A DNA stretch of 64,000 nucleotides from Streptomyces sp. TRM70350 (GCF_019219825.1 NZ_JAHUXH010000023.1:1-64000); one strand, 5' to 3'; positions 25,271 through 34,275 are shown, counted from the stretch's first letter. The notes: generated by a model from the sequence alone, not told the origin. Program-made: numbers and translations.

Positions 25271-26459
25271 TCAGGTGGCGGCGCACCACTCGGCGAAGTT
25301 GGTGAGAGTCTCCGAGTCGGCTCGCTTCAAACGGCGCAGCGTGGCGGCATCCTCACGCACCCAGGGGTGTTCTCGGGTGTGCTGCGGGGCGATGTGCCGA
25401 GCGACCTTCAGCGACTCGAATGCATCGTCCGCGAGGCCGGACCACAGCTGCGCGCGGGCCAGCTCGATATAGAACCCGGAGCGCCGTTCGGCAGGCAGCT
25501 CTTTGGGTGGCTTCCACTCGCTGGCGATATCGAGGGCACGGCCGACGTGCTCGTCTCCGAGGCTGACCGCGACGGACACCTCGTGGGCCTTCACAGAGTC
25601 CGGGCCGAACGCGGTTCCGCAGTACACGTCCTCTGCTACCCGGTCGGCGAGCGCACTCGCCTCATTGAGGTGCGTGACGGCCGCTGATGCATCACCTGCC
25701 CTGCCTGCGATGACGGCGGCCCGCATGTGCAGGGCGCCCTTCGCCGCGATCTCCGGCGGGGCGGCGGGAGCAGGGGCCGCATCCAGGGCCTGTTCCAGGA
25801 CGCGTAGTCCGGCCGCATGGGCGCGGGCTGCGAAGAACGTCTCCGTACGCACGTAGGCCACGGACGCGGACAGCAGCGGATCGCCGGCCTCGGGTACAGC
25901 CCAGCGCATGAGCTCGACGAGGCGCGCGGAGAGGTCGTGAGCACAGAACTTGTAGGCGACAGCGTCTGCGGAGCGGTAGGCCTTCACCAGAAGGCCGGCC
26001 AGCTCAGGCCGCTCTGGACCGCGAGCCGCGTGGTAGGCGCGGGCGAGTTCGGTGAGCAGGTCGGGCAGCTTGCGGGCGATACGGGTGTACTGGGCGGCCA
26101 GCCGCCAGCGGGCGGCCTCGGTGACGGCTGCCCGCAGTTCATGGATGGGACCGACCGGGCCGTCGTCCGGGAGGTCGTACGTGGCGAGCGCGGCGGAGAG
26201 CGCGGGCAGCGCCTCGTGCAACACGGGTGTGGGCCGCTCCGCGGTCGGCCAGTAGGCGCGCGGGGTCGACTCCCAGTGCCTCCGCGATGGCTTCGAGGGT
26301 GGAGTCGCCGACGCCGCGCTCGCCGCGCTCAATCTTGCGGATGGCGCCGAGAGACACATGTGCCGCGTCGGCGAGCTGCTGCTGCGTCAGCTTCGGCCGC
26401 ATGACGCTGCGGTAATAGGCGATCCGCGCGCCTACTCCGCCCTTGCTGCGTGCGGGCAT
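25271..26459 (-). pseudogene. XRE-family HTH regulator with TPR-like domain, frameshifted
   Basis: The first frame (ATG at 26459) gives a clear XRE DNA-binding domain: KLTQQQLADAAHVSLGAIRK with the second helix pair IERGERGVGDSTLEAIAEAL. The protein continues in another frame from LHEALPALSAALATYDLPDD through a helical, TPR-like sensor of about 300 residues ending NFAEWCAAT. Deleting one A at 26220-26221 (plus strand) joins them into about 396 residues. The fused type is common as a pathway regulator in Streptomyces accessory clusters. The regulator is probably dead unless the base is a sequencing error. Confidence 0.82.
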
Positions 26460-26523
26460 ACTGGCTCCAGTTCGGTGCGTCGACTCCGAACCGTACCCGC
26501 GCCGAGACGCCGCGTGGTTGCGG

Positions 26524-27165
26524 TCAGCCCTTCGCGATCTCCGTGAGCTGGGTCAGGGTGTCGATCCGCCAGTCCGCCGCGGCCACAACCTCCGGGTCGT
26601 CCGCCCAGAGGTGCCCCCATGGTCCGCGGCGAACGTGCGCCACGCGCAGCCCGGCAGCCTTCGCCGGGAAGACGTCATTGGCCGGGTGGTCGCCGACGTA
26701 CAAGGTAGCGCTCGGAGCAGCCTGCGCCACCTCCAGCACCCGCCGGAAGAACTCCTGCTGCGGCTTCGCCACACCCCACTCCCCAGAGGTCACGATGAGA
26801 TCCGCCGGGAGGTCAAGGTCGCGTAGCAGCTCAGCTGCGCGAGTTGTCTGATTACCCGCGACGATGACGCGTACGCCGGCCTGCCGGAGCGCGGACAGGG
26901 CCGGGCGGACGTCGTCATAGAGGTCGCTCTCGTCGAGGCGTTCACCGCGGCCGGCGGCTTCGCGGGCGTGGTACTCGGCAGCGACGTCGATGCCTGGACG
27001 CGCGAGCCGGAGGGCTTCGGCGTTGTCGTGTCCCTGGGCGACAACAGCTCCGACGAGCGCGGAGACGGTATGACGGGGGACGTTCAGCCAGTCTGCCCAG
27101 GAAGCCCAGTACCGGTCGTCTCGGGTGATCGTCTCGCCGACGTCGAACACGATGGTCTCAATCAC
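26524..27165 (-). CDS. HAD-superfamily hydrolase
   Basis: 213 residues, GTG start at 27165. Motif I is IVFDVGETITRDDRYW, with the first catalytic Asp present but the usual second Asp replaced by Glu (DVGET). Motif II Thr/Ser lies in VIVAGNQT, motif III Lys in GVAKPQQEFF, and motif IV is LYVGDHPANDV. The DxGET variant is also seen in HAD subfamilies with altered phosphatase activity. Its start overlaps the stop of a truncated upstream frame (GTGA). It lies 64 bases before the HTH regulator on the same strand, so it may belong to the island. Confidence 0.85.
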   Translation of the reverse strand: MIETIVFDVGETITRDDRYWASWADWLNVPRHTVSALVGAVVAQGHDNAEALRLARPGIDVAAEYHAREAAGRGERLDESDLYDDVRPALSALRQAGVRVIVAGNQTTRAAELLRDLDLPADLIVTSGEWGVAKPQQEFFRRVLEVAQAAPSATLYVGDHPANDVFPAKAAGLRVAHVRRGPWGHLWADDPEVVAAADWRIDTLTQLTEIAKG

Positions 27166-27323
27166 CCTGGGAGCCTAAGGCGCTGCCGGATGAGCGCGGT
27201 GATGATCGGGTGGTCGAGGGGAGCTTCACTGACGCCAGCCTCATCGGCGAGCGTTGCAGCGAGGAACGCCTTCAAATGCGCAGTACGGGGGCGCGAGGTC
27301 CAACGCTCGGTAACTCCGAGAGT
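27162..27323 (-). pseudogene. 3' fragment of an unidentified gene coupled to the HAD gene
   Basis: A frame open for 53 codons from a TAA at 27324-27326 to a TGA overlapping the HAD start. It reads TLGVTERWTSRPRTAHLKAF, and further on EAPLDHPIITALIRQRLRLPG. It has no ATG and no SD-led start, yet its composition looks coding and the GTGA overlap is typical of operon coupling. I read it as the tail of a gene whose 5' part was lost. Family unknown. Confidence 0.45.
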
Positions 27324-27929
27324 TTAGGTGGTTCGTCCGGCGAATTCGTGACTTTCGGACTTCCACCGCCCGACCATCTGCCCGTCTCGCAGGAATTCAC
27401 CTACAGGGAAGCCGCAAACTGGTTCCTGTGCCCGGACGTCGGCAAGACGGTCCGCGCCTGCGTGGCGGCGTTGCCGCGCGGGCCGATGGCGAGGTGACCG
27501 TCGGGGCCGCCCGCTTCTTCGAAGTGTCGTGCTTCCGCGAGCCGAGTAAAGGGTGAGTAAAGGGCGCTTCGCGTCGGCTTCGCCGATCGGCCTTCGGCCG
27601 ACCCTTGACGCGACTCGCTGCAGCACGGGGAAGAAGCGGGCGAGCGGCCCGGAAAGGCGGGTGGCCGAGGCATGCTTGCGGAAGCAGGCCGGTTGCCTCG
27701 GCGCCCGGCGTGGACGGGCGCGTCAGCGTCTCGCATGCACGCCGGGCCGGCCAAGCGGGCTCGGCCCGGTGGGTGATACGCACCAACCGAGTGGGGGCAC
27801 GCCTGGCAGGCTCGGCGGCCTGCCGCCTGCAGCTCGCGGCATTCGACGGCCGCTGGGACGGCTCGTTACGTCATAACCGTCGGAGCGGCGTGCAGGGGTC
27901 GGGCGTCCGGCTGGGCGCCCGCCCTTCCT
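27324..27929. other. 606-base stretch with no confident gene, right edge of the island
   Basis: Several short frames overlap on both strands, none with a good start and ribosome binding site. A minus-strand frame ending near 27401 and a plus-strand frame ending at 27497 each read like possible gene fragments. Around 27568-27602 two adjacent hairpins of the CGGCCTTCGGCCG type occur. I think this is decayed accessory DNA. Confidence 0.4.
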
Positions 27930-28658
27930 CTATTCGCAGGGTGTCATACCCGCCTGCCGCAACGTCCGGATGAGCAGCGGGCGTTGCGCGGCGATCGCGG
28001 CCTCGCCGACCAGCCAGAAGTCGGGGGACGCGCTGTCGTGGCGGATGGCGACGAGCAGCTGATCGCCCTCGTCGAGGCCGACGTCGGCGGGCATCACGAA
28101 CGTGGCCTCGGTGTCGGTCTTCGCCGGTTTGTAGGAGCGGGTCACCTCCAGGGTGACGCGTTCCTCGCCGGTGCCGGGGACGGGCCGCGTGTCCGTCACC
28201 TCGCCCTCGGCGACCAGACGGGCGCAGGCGAGGTAGGCGGGGGAGCCCAGGGGGCCGACGGCCTTGGAGGACTCGGACTGGGCACTGTCGGCCGCGGCCC
28301 CGGAGGTCTCCGTCACGCCGCCGCCCGCCTGGCCGAGCAGCCAGCCCAGGCCCACCACCATCGCCCCGGCGGCCGCGACCCCGACCGCGCCGAGGGCGAG
28401 GGCGAAGTGGCGGCGGCGGTGTGGTCGTACCCGGACCGGCGGCGCCGGGACCTCCGACGGTTCCTCCGGGGCCTCCTCCGCCAGCGCCCCGCCGATCAGC
28501 CGCAACTGCTGCCGCAGCAGCGCCACGTCCGCCGCCGCCGACCGGTGCTCGGCCATGAAGGCGGCGTCGGCGCGGGCCGCGTCGGGCAGCGGCTCGTCCG
28601 TGAGGACGGCCATCAGCGGGTCCACGCCGGTGCCCCCGCCGTCGTGTTCGACGGTCAC
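27930..28658 (-). CDS. Membrane protein encoded with an ECF sigma factor, likely anti-sigma partner
   Basis: 242 residues from the GTG at 28658, one base after the sigma-factor stop codon region. The N-terminal 85 residues are cytoplasmic and helical (DPLMAVLTDEPLPDAARADA, then QQLRLIGGALAEEAPEE). One transmembrane helix follows (HFALALGAVGVAAAGAMVVG), then an extracellular domain of about 120 residues with two Cys near the end. No HxxxCxxC zinc motif is visible, so it is not a classical ZAS anti-sigma factor. Its role is inferred from coupling and topology. Confidence 0.75.
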   Translation of the reverse strand: MTVEHDGGGTGVDPLMAVLTDEPLPDAARADAAFMAEHRSAAADVALLRQQLRLIGGALAEEAPEEPSEVPAPPVRVRPHRRRHFALALGAVGVAAAGAMVVGLGWLLGQAGGGVTETSGAAADSAQSESSKAVGPLGSPAYLACARLVAEGEVTDTRPVPGTGEERVTLEVTRSYKPAKTDTEATFVMPADVGLDEGDQLLVAIRHDSASPDFWLVGEAAIAAQRPLLIRTLRQAGMTPCE

Positions 28659-28659
28659 C

Positions 28660-29205
28660 TCACACCACCTCGTCCTCGTGCAGGCGGGCGCGCAGGGCCC
28701 GTACCGCCGTGTGCAGCCTGCTCTTGACCGTGCCCTCCGGGATGCCGAGTTCCTCGGCGATGGAACGCACCGGCAGATCGGCGTAGAACCGCAGGACGAG
28801 GACCTGACGCTGGGCGTCGGGCAGCTCGTCCAGCCCCTGGGCGACCGCGAGGGACAGCAGGCTGGTGTCCTCGCCGGAGGGGTGCTCCAGCTGGCGCAGC
28901 GACGCCAGGCGTTCCCCGATCCGCTCCTGCCGGCGTTTGGCGCGGTGCCAGTCCATGGCGAGGTTGGAGGCGACGACCGCCGCCCACGCGGAGACGTCGC
29001 GCGGCGCCTCGCGGCCGTCGGCGGCCCGCTCCAGCAGCCGCAGGCGGACCTGCTGCACCCCGTCCGGCAGGTCCGCCTGCGGCACTCCGCCGAGCGCGAG
29101 CACCGCCCGTACCCGGCGCTCCTGGGCCGCGTCCAGGGGATCCCCGACATCGCTGTGTACGTCGCCCCCCTGGCCGCGGCGCGCCTTTCTGCGCAGCACC
29201 GCCAC
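28660..29205 (-). CDS. ECF-type RNA polymerase sigma factor
   Basis: 181 residues from the GTG at 29205 (a second GTG two codons on is also possible); GAGGAGAGG lies just upstream. Region 2 is seen in EAPRDVSAWAAVVASNLAMDW followed by HRAKRR. Region 4 is DELPDAQRQVLVLRFYADLP with the HTH IAEELGIPEGTVKSRLHTAV. It directs RNA polymerase to its own regulon, probably including this operon. The membrane protein gene follows immediately on the same strand. Confidence 0.92.
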   Translation of the reverse strand: MAVLRRKARRGQGGDVHSDVGDPLDAAQERRVRAVLALGGVPQADLPDGVQQVRLRLLERAADGREAPRDVSAWAAVVASNLAMDWHRAKRRQERIGERLASLRQLEHPSGEDTSLLSLAVAQGLDELPDAQRQVLVLRFYADLPVRSIAEELGIPEGTVKSRLHTAVRALRARLHEDEVV

Positions 29206-29419
29206 CCCTCTCCTCGCCGCGTTTCCCCTATGACGCCGGGACGGGCGGAAACGTTCGGTTCGGTTCCGGGGCGGTGATCAGTGGCGTATGTCACGGAGGT
29301 GCCGTCCCACTACGCGGGCACAAGCCCAAAGGATTGGACACAGGGGCCCGGGTGCCCCGCATGATGGAAAGGCCCCGGTCAGGGACGGGGCGCCCCGCAA
29401 ACCACGCAAAGGAGTCGTC

Positions 29420-30448
29420 GTGAGGGTCGGAATCGTCGGAGCCACCGGTCAGGTCGGCACGGTCATGCGCAGGATCCTCACGGAGCGCGACTTCCCGGTG
29501 ACGGAGCTGCGGCTGTTCGCCTCGGCCCGTTCGGCGGGGACGGTCCTGGACGGCGTGACCGTCGAGGACGCGGCCACGGCCGACTACACCGGCCTGGACA
29601 TCGTCCTGTTCTCCGCGGGCGGCGCGACCTCCAAGGCGCTGGCCGAGAAGGTCGCCGGGCAGGGCGCGGTCGTGATCGACAACTCCTCCGCCTGGCGCCG
29701 GGACCCTCAGGTGCCCCTGGTGGTGTCCGAGGTGAACCCGCACGCGATCGCGAGCCGCCCCAAGGGCATCATCGCCAACCCGAACTGCACGACGATGGCC
29801 GCGATGCCGGTGCTGAAGCCGCTGCACGCGGAGGCGGGGCTGGAGGCCCTGGTCGTCGCCACCTACCAGGCCGTTTCCGGCTCCGGCCTCGCGGGCGTCG
29901 ACGAGCTGTTCGAGCAGGTGAAGAAGGTCGGCGAGGACGCGCCGAAGCTCACCCACGACGGCTCGGCGGCCGAGTACCCGGCGCCGAACAAGTACGTCGC
30001 GCCGATCGCGTACAACGTGCTGCCGCTGGCCGGTTCGATCGTGGACGACGGTCTGGGCGAGACCGACGAGGAGCAGAAGCTCCGCAACGAGTCCCGCAAG
30101 ATCCTGGAGATCCCCGAGCTGAAGGTCTCCGGCACCTGCGTGCGCGTCCCCGTCTTCACCGGCCACTCGCTCCAGGTCAACGCCCGTTTCACCCGCCCGA
30201 TCAGCGTCGAGCGCGCCAAGGAGCTGCTGGCCGGCGCCCCCGGCGTGGCCCTGACCGACGTCCCGACCCCGCTCCAGGCGGCCGGTCAGGACCCCTCGTA
30301 CGTCGGCCGCATCCGCCGCGACGAGACGGTGGAGAACGGGCTCGCGCTGTTCGTCTCCAACGACAACCTGCGCAAGGGCGCGGCACTGAACGCGGTGCAG
30401 ATCGCGGAGCTGGTGGCGGCGGAGCTGACCACCAAGGCGGCCGGCTAG
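29420..30448 (+). CDS. asd: Aspartate-semialdehyde dehydrogenase
   Basis: 342 residues from the GTG at 29420, with AAAGGAG five bases upstream. The NADP site is VRVGIVGATGQVGTVM. The catalytic cysteine is Cys123 in GIIANPNCTTMAAMP, and the later motif FTGHSLQVNARF carries the active-site histidine. It reduces aspartyl phosphate to aspartate semialdehyde, the branch point to lysine/DAP, threonine and methionine. Its TAG stop overlaps the stop of the convergent DUF1203 gene by a few bases. Confidence 0.96.
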   Translation: MRVGIVGATGQVGTVMRRILTERDFPVTELRLFASARSAGTVLDGVTVEDAATADYTGLDIVLFSAGGATSKALAEKVAGQGAVVIDNSSAWRRDPQVPLVVSEVNPHAIASRPKGIIANPNCTTMAAMPVLKPLHAEAGLEALVVATYQAVSGSGLAGVDELFEQVKKVGEDAPKLTHDGSAAEYPAPNKYVAPIAYNVLPLAGSIVDDGLGETDEEQKLRNESRKILEIPELKVSGTCVRVPVFTGHSLQVNARFTRPISVERAKELLAGAPGVALTDVPTPLQAAGQDPSYVGRIRRDETVENGLALFVSNDNLRKGAALNAVQIAELVAAELTTKAAG

Positions 30449-30939
30449 TCCCTGCGGATCGCCTGCTGGTCCCTGCGGACCTCGTAGAGGAAACAGCCGT
30501 ACTCGACGGCCCGGACGTGGACGAGCGCCACCTCCGGGTCGTCGAACGCTTCAGCGAACGCGGTCTGGAATCCGTCCTCGACCAGGCGTCCGCCCAGGAT
30601 GCGCCCCTCGGCCGAGTACCGCCGGACCGTGCGGTGGGCGTTCGTGAAGGGAAGCTCCTCGTCGAGCGTCGGCCCCGCGCACTCGTCCGCGTGAATGAAG
30701 GCGGGGCCCTGTTCGTCGTACGCCCCCGGATCGGCGCCCGTCTGAGCGGCCCAGCGGCGCAGCGGGGCGTACGAGACCAGGGCGATCCGCTCCCCCGGCG
30801 CACTGCGGCGCAGGCAGCAGCGCAGCGGCGCCCCGCCTTCCTCGTCCGTCACGGGAACCATCTCGCGTCCCGCGTCGTCAGCAGAACGCAGCTCCTTCAG
30901 GACCGGCGGCTCGATCGGTCGTGCGAGGTACGTCGTCAT
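30445..30939 (-). CDS. DUF1203-family protein
   Basis: 164 residues from the ATG at 30939, MTTYLARPIEPPVLKELRS. The core APLRCCLRRSAPGERIALVS and GPAFIHADECAGP are characteristic of DUF1203. Paired cysteines (RCC) and a His-Ala-Asp-Glu-Cys stretch could bind metal. Function unknown. Its 3' end overlaps the asd stop, and it is divergent from pepN. Confidence 0.8.
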   Translation of the reverse strand: MTTYLARPIEPPVLKELRSADDAGREMVPVTDEEGGAPLRCCLRRSAPGERIALVSYAPLRRWAAQTGADPGAYDEQGPAFIHADECAGPTLDEELPFTNAHRTVRRYSAEGRILGGRLVEDGFQTAFAEAFDDPEVALVHVRAVEYGCFLYEVRRDQQAIRRD

Positions 30940-31052
30940 GGGCCCAGGCTCGCGCGTGCCCCGCCCCGCCCACCGGCGGTCAACGGACATCGCGTTCGGC
31001 GCTGGTCCCGTGGAAGGATGGCGCAACTGACACATAACGAGGAGATGACCGC

Positions 31053-33671
31053 GTGCCTGGCACAAACCTGACTCGCGAAGAGGCGCAGCAGCGGGCGAAG
31101 CTGCTCACCGTTGACTCGTACGAGGTCGATCTCGACCTCTCCGGGGCGCAGGAGGGCGACACCTTCCGGTCCGTGACCACCGTACGCTTCGACGTCGCCG
31201 GTGGGGGCACCTCCCGCTCGAGCGTAGCCGAGAGTGGGGGAGGTACCGAGTCCTTCATCGACCTGGTGGCGCCGACGGTCCACGAGATCACCCTGAACGG
31301 CGACCCGCTCGACCCCGGCGCGGTCTTCAAGGACTCCCGGATCGCCCTGCACGGCCTGCTGGAGGGCCGGAACGTGCTGCGCGTGGTCGCCGACTGCGCG
31401 TACACCAACACCGGCGAGGGCCTGCACAAGTTCGTCGACCCGGTCGACGACCAGGCCTATCTCTACACCCAGTTCGAGGTGCCGGACGCCCGCCGCGTGT
31501 TCGCGTCCTTCGAGCAGCCGGACCTGAAGGCGACCTTCCAGTTCACCGTACGGGCGCCCGAGGGCTGGACCGTCATCTCCAACTCGCCCACGCCCGAGCC
31601 CAAGGACAACGTCTGGGTCTTCGAGCCGACACCGCGCATCTCGACGTACATCACGGCGCTGATCGTCGGCCCGTACCACAGCGTGCACAGCGTGTACGAG
31701 AAGGACGGCCAGTCCGTCCCGCTCGGCATCTACTGCCGTCCGTCCCTCGCCGAGTACCTCGACTCGGACGCCATCTTCGAGGTGACCCGGCAGGGCTTCG
31801 CGTGGTTCCAGGAGAAGTTCGACTACGCGTACCCGTTCCAGAAGTACGACCAGCTGTTCGTGCCGGAGTTCAACGCGGGCGCGATGGAGAACGCGGGCGC
31901 GGTGACCATCCGCGACCAGTACGTCTTCCGTTCGAAGGTGACGGACGCGGCGTACGAGATGCGAGCCGAGACCATCCTGCACGAGCTGGCCCACATGTGG
32001 TTCGGCGACCTGGTCACCATGGAGTGGTGGAACGACCTGTGGCTGAACGAGTCGTTCGCCACCTACACGTCCATCGCCTGCCAGGCCGCCGCGCCCGAGT
32101 CGCGCTGGCCGCACGCGTGGACGACGTTCGCCAACTCCATGAAGACCTGGGCGTACCGCCAGGACCAGCTGCCGTCCACGCACCCGATCATGGCCGAGAT
32201 CCGTGACCTGGACGACGTGCTGGTCAACTTCGACGGCATCACGTACGCCAAGGGCGCCTCCGTACTGAAGCAGCTCGTCGCCTACGTCGGGGAGGACGAG
32301 TTCTTCCGGGGCGTGCAGGCCTACTTCAAGCGCCACGCGTACGGCAACACCCGCCTGACCGACCTGCTGACCGCGCTGGAGGAGACCTCCGGGCGGGACC
32401 TGAAGACCTGGTCGCGCAAGTGGCTGGAGACGGCCGGGATCAACATCCTGCGCCCCGAGATCGAGACGGACGCGGACGGTGTCATCACGTCCTTCGCGAT
32501 CCGGCAGGAGGCACCGGCGCTGCCCACGGGCGCGAAGGGCGAGCCGACGCTGCGGCCGCACCGGATCGCGGTCGGGCTGTACGAGATGGACTACGACGCC
32601 GGGAAGCTGGTGCGCGAGGAGCGCGTCGAGCTGGACGTCGACGGCGAGCTGACGGCCGTACCGCAGCTGGTGGGGCGCCCGCGTCCGAACGTCGTGCTGC
32701 TGAACGACGACGACCTGTCGTACGCGAAGGTCCGCCTCGACGAGCAGTCGCTGGCCTTCGTCACCGACCACCTCGGCGACTTCGAGTCGTCGCTGCCGCG
32801 GGCGCTGTGCTGGGCGTCGGCGTGGGACATGACGCGCGACGCGGAACTCGCCACCCGCGACTACCTGTCCCTGGTCCTGTCCGGCATCGGCAAGGAGTCG
32901 GACATCGGTGTGGTGCAGTCGCTGCAGCGGCAGGTGAAGCTGGCGATCGACCTGTACGCCGACCCGGCCGCCCGGGAGGCGCTGCTGACCCGCTGGACGG
33001 ATGCCACGCTGGCACACCTGCGCGCCGCCGCGCCGGGCGGCGACCACCAGCTGGCCTGGGCGCGCGCCTTCGCGGCCACCGCGCGGACGCCGGAGCAGCT
33101 GGATCTGCTGGAGGCGCTGCTGGACGGGTCGCAGACGATCGAGGGCCTGGTCGTGGACACGGAACTGCGCTGGGCGTTCGTGCAGCGGCTCGCGGCCGTG
33201 GGCCGCTTCGACGAGGCGGAGATCGCGGGCGAGTACGAGCGCGACAAGACGGCGGCCGGCGAACGGCACGCCGCCACCGCCCGCGCCGCCCGCCCCACGC
33301 CGGAGGCCAAGGCGGAGGCCTGGGCCTCCGTCGTCGAGTCCGACAAGCTTCCGAACGCCGTCCAGGAGGCGGTCATCTCCGGCTTCGTCCAGACGGACCA
33401 GCGGGAGCTGCTCGCGCCGTACACCGACAAGTACTTCGAGTCGGTGAAGGGTGTGTGGGACTCCCGCTCCCACGAGATGGCCCAGCAGATCGCGGTCGGC
33501 CTGTACCCGACGGTCCAGGTCACCGCGCACACCCTGACGAAGACGGACGAGTGGCTGTCGACCGCGGAGCCGAGCGCGGCGCTGCGGCGGCTGGTGTCGG
33601 AGTCGCGGGCCGGGATCGAGCGCGCGCTGCGTGCGCAGGCGGCGGATGCGGCGGCGGGGGCGCAGGGGTAG
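31053..33671 (+). CDS. pepN: Aminopeptidase N (M1), paralogue 2
   Basis: 872 residues from the GTG at 31053 with GAGGAG upstream; MPGTNLTREEAQQRAKLL. It has NAGAMENAGAVTI and the zinc site ILHELAHMWFGDLVTMEWWN with a downstream NESF glutamate. It is the likely housekeeping enzyme, sitting beside asd as recalled for Streptomyces. Compared with the paralogue at 12735, about 15 extra residues (GGTSRSSVAESGGGT) are inserted near residue 50 by a dispersed palindromic repeat that stays in frame. The ERAP1-like C-terminal domain is complete. A terminator follows at 33700. Confidence 0.95.
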   Translation: MPGTNLTREEAQQRAKLLTVDSYEVDLDLSGAQEGDTFRSVTTVRFDVAGGGTSRSSVAESGGGTESFIDLVAPTVHEITLNGDPLDPGAVFKDSRIALHGLLEGRNVLRVVADCAYTNTGEGLHKFVDPVDDQAYLYTQFEVPDARRVFASFEQPDLKATFQFTVRAPEGWTVISNSPTPEPKDNVWVFEPTPRISTYITALIVGPYHSVHSVYEKDGQSVPLGIYCRPSLAEYLDSDAIFEVTRQGFAWFQEKFDYAYPFQKYDQLFVPEFNAGAMENAGAVTIRDQYVFRSKVTDAAYEMRAETILHELAHMWFGDLVTMEWWNDLWLNESFATYTSIACQAAAPESRWPHAWTTFANSMKTWAYRQDQLPSTHPIMAEIRDLDDVLVNFDGITYAKGASVLKQLVAYVGEDEFFRGVQAYFKRHAYGNTRLTDLLTALEETSGRDLKTWSRKWLETAGINILRPEIETDADGVITSFAIRQEAPALPTGAKGEPTLRPHRIAVGLYEMDYDAGKLVREERVELDVDGELTAVPQLVGRPRPNVVLLNDDDLSYAKVRLDEQSLAFVTDHLGDFESSLPRALCWASAWDMTRDAELATRDYLSLVLSGIGKESDIGVVQSLQRQVKLAIDLYADPAAREALLTRWTDATLAHLRAAAPGGDHQLAWARAFAATARTPEQLDLLEALLDGSQTIEGLVVDTELRWAFVQRLAAVGRFDEAEIAGEYERDKTAAGERHAATARAARPTPEAKAEAWASVVESDKLPNAVQEAVISGFVQTDQRELLAPYTDKYFESVKGVWDSRSHEMAQQIAVGLYPTVQVTAHTLTKTDEWLSTAEPSAALRRLVSESRAGIERALRAQAADAAAGAQG
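31201..31246. repeat. Dispersed Streptomyces palindromic repeat inserted in pepN
   Basis: The segment starts GTGGGGGCACCTCCCGCTCG and ends AGAGTGGGGGAGGT. This pattern (CCTCCC-GCTCGAGCG-AGCCGAGAG-GGGGGAGG) is one I recognise as scattered through Streptomyces genomes. Here it is 46 bases inside a coding sequence and adds about 15 in-frame residues absent from the paralogue at 12735. Confidence 0.7.
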
Positions 33672-33699
33672 GGCTGCCTGGCCTGGTTGTACGTCGATG

Positions 33700-33737
33700 G
33701 GGGCGCCCGGCGAGTTGGGCTCGCGGGCGCCCCTTCG
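33700..33737 (+). terminator. Terminator after pepN
   Basis: Perfect 10-bp stem GGGGCGCCCG / CGGGCGCCCC (33700-33709 and 33724-33733), followed by TTC. Confidence 0.7.
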
Positions 33738-33763
33738 CATGGGTGTGCGATAGTGTGCCGATC

Positions 33764-34219
33764 ATGGGGGACTGGGAGCTGCGGCCGGCGTCGGGGGCGG
33801 ACGTCGAGGCGGTGGCCGAGTTGCGGGCCGTGGTGCTGCGGGCGGATCTGGAGCGGCTCGGGCGGTACGACGAGCGGCGGGTGCGGCAGCGGCTGCGGGA
33901 CGGGTTCGTACCGGAGCACACGTGGGTGATCGAGGCGGACGGCGCGTTCGCGGGCTGCGTGTCCCTGCGTCCGGCACCTGACGCCCACTGGCTGGAGCAC
34001 TTCTACCTGACCCCGCACCTCCAGGGCACCGGCATCGGCGGGGCCGTACTGCGCGCCCTGCTCGAGCAGTGCGACCGCGACGGCACCGTGGTCCGCCTGA
34101 ACGTCCTCCAGGGCAGTCCGGCTCGACGGCTGTACGAACGGCATGGGTTCGCGGTGGAGTCGGAGGGTGCGGTGGATGTGTTCATGGTGCGGGTGCCGGG
34201 CGGGGGTCGGCTTCCGTAG
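33764..34219 (+). CDS. GNAT-family N-acetyltransferase
   Basis: 151 residues from the ATG at 33764, MGDWELRPASGADVEAVAEL. The acetyl-CoA loop is LTPHLQGTGIGGAVLRALLE (Q-x-x-G-x-G), preceded by WLEHFYL and followed by NVLQGSPARRLYERHGF. Short stand-alone GNATs acetylate small amines or protein N-termini; the substrate is unknown. It lies just past the pepN terminator. Confidence 0.88.
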   Translation: MGDWELRPASGADVEAVAELRAVVLRADLERLGRYDERRVRQRLRDGFVPEHTWVIEADGAFAGCVSLRPAPDAHWLEHFYLTPHLQGTGIGGAVLRALLEQCDRDGTVVRLNVLQGSPARRLYERHGFAVESEGAVDVFMVRVPGGGRLP

Positions 34220-34275
34220 CGGGGGCGGGCGTCCGAAGCAGGGGCGGGCGCGTCCTGGCGGAGGCGCCGGCGCCG

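Noticed and set aside
27568..27602. Paired GC hairpins as a possible attachment site or origin
   Set aside because: No integrase, tRNA or matching copy was found at the left island edge; the hairpins alone are not evidence.
21976..27925. Similar GGGCGTCCG-type sequences at both island edges as direct repeats
   Set aside because: Both are GC-rich terminator hairpins of the flanking genes; the shared bases are short and fit convergence better than an integration duplication.
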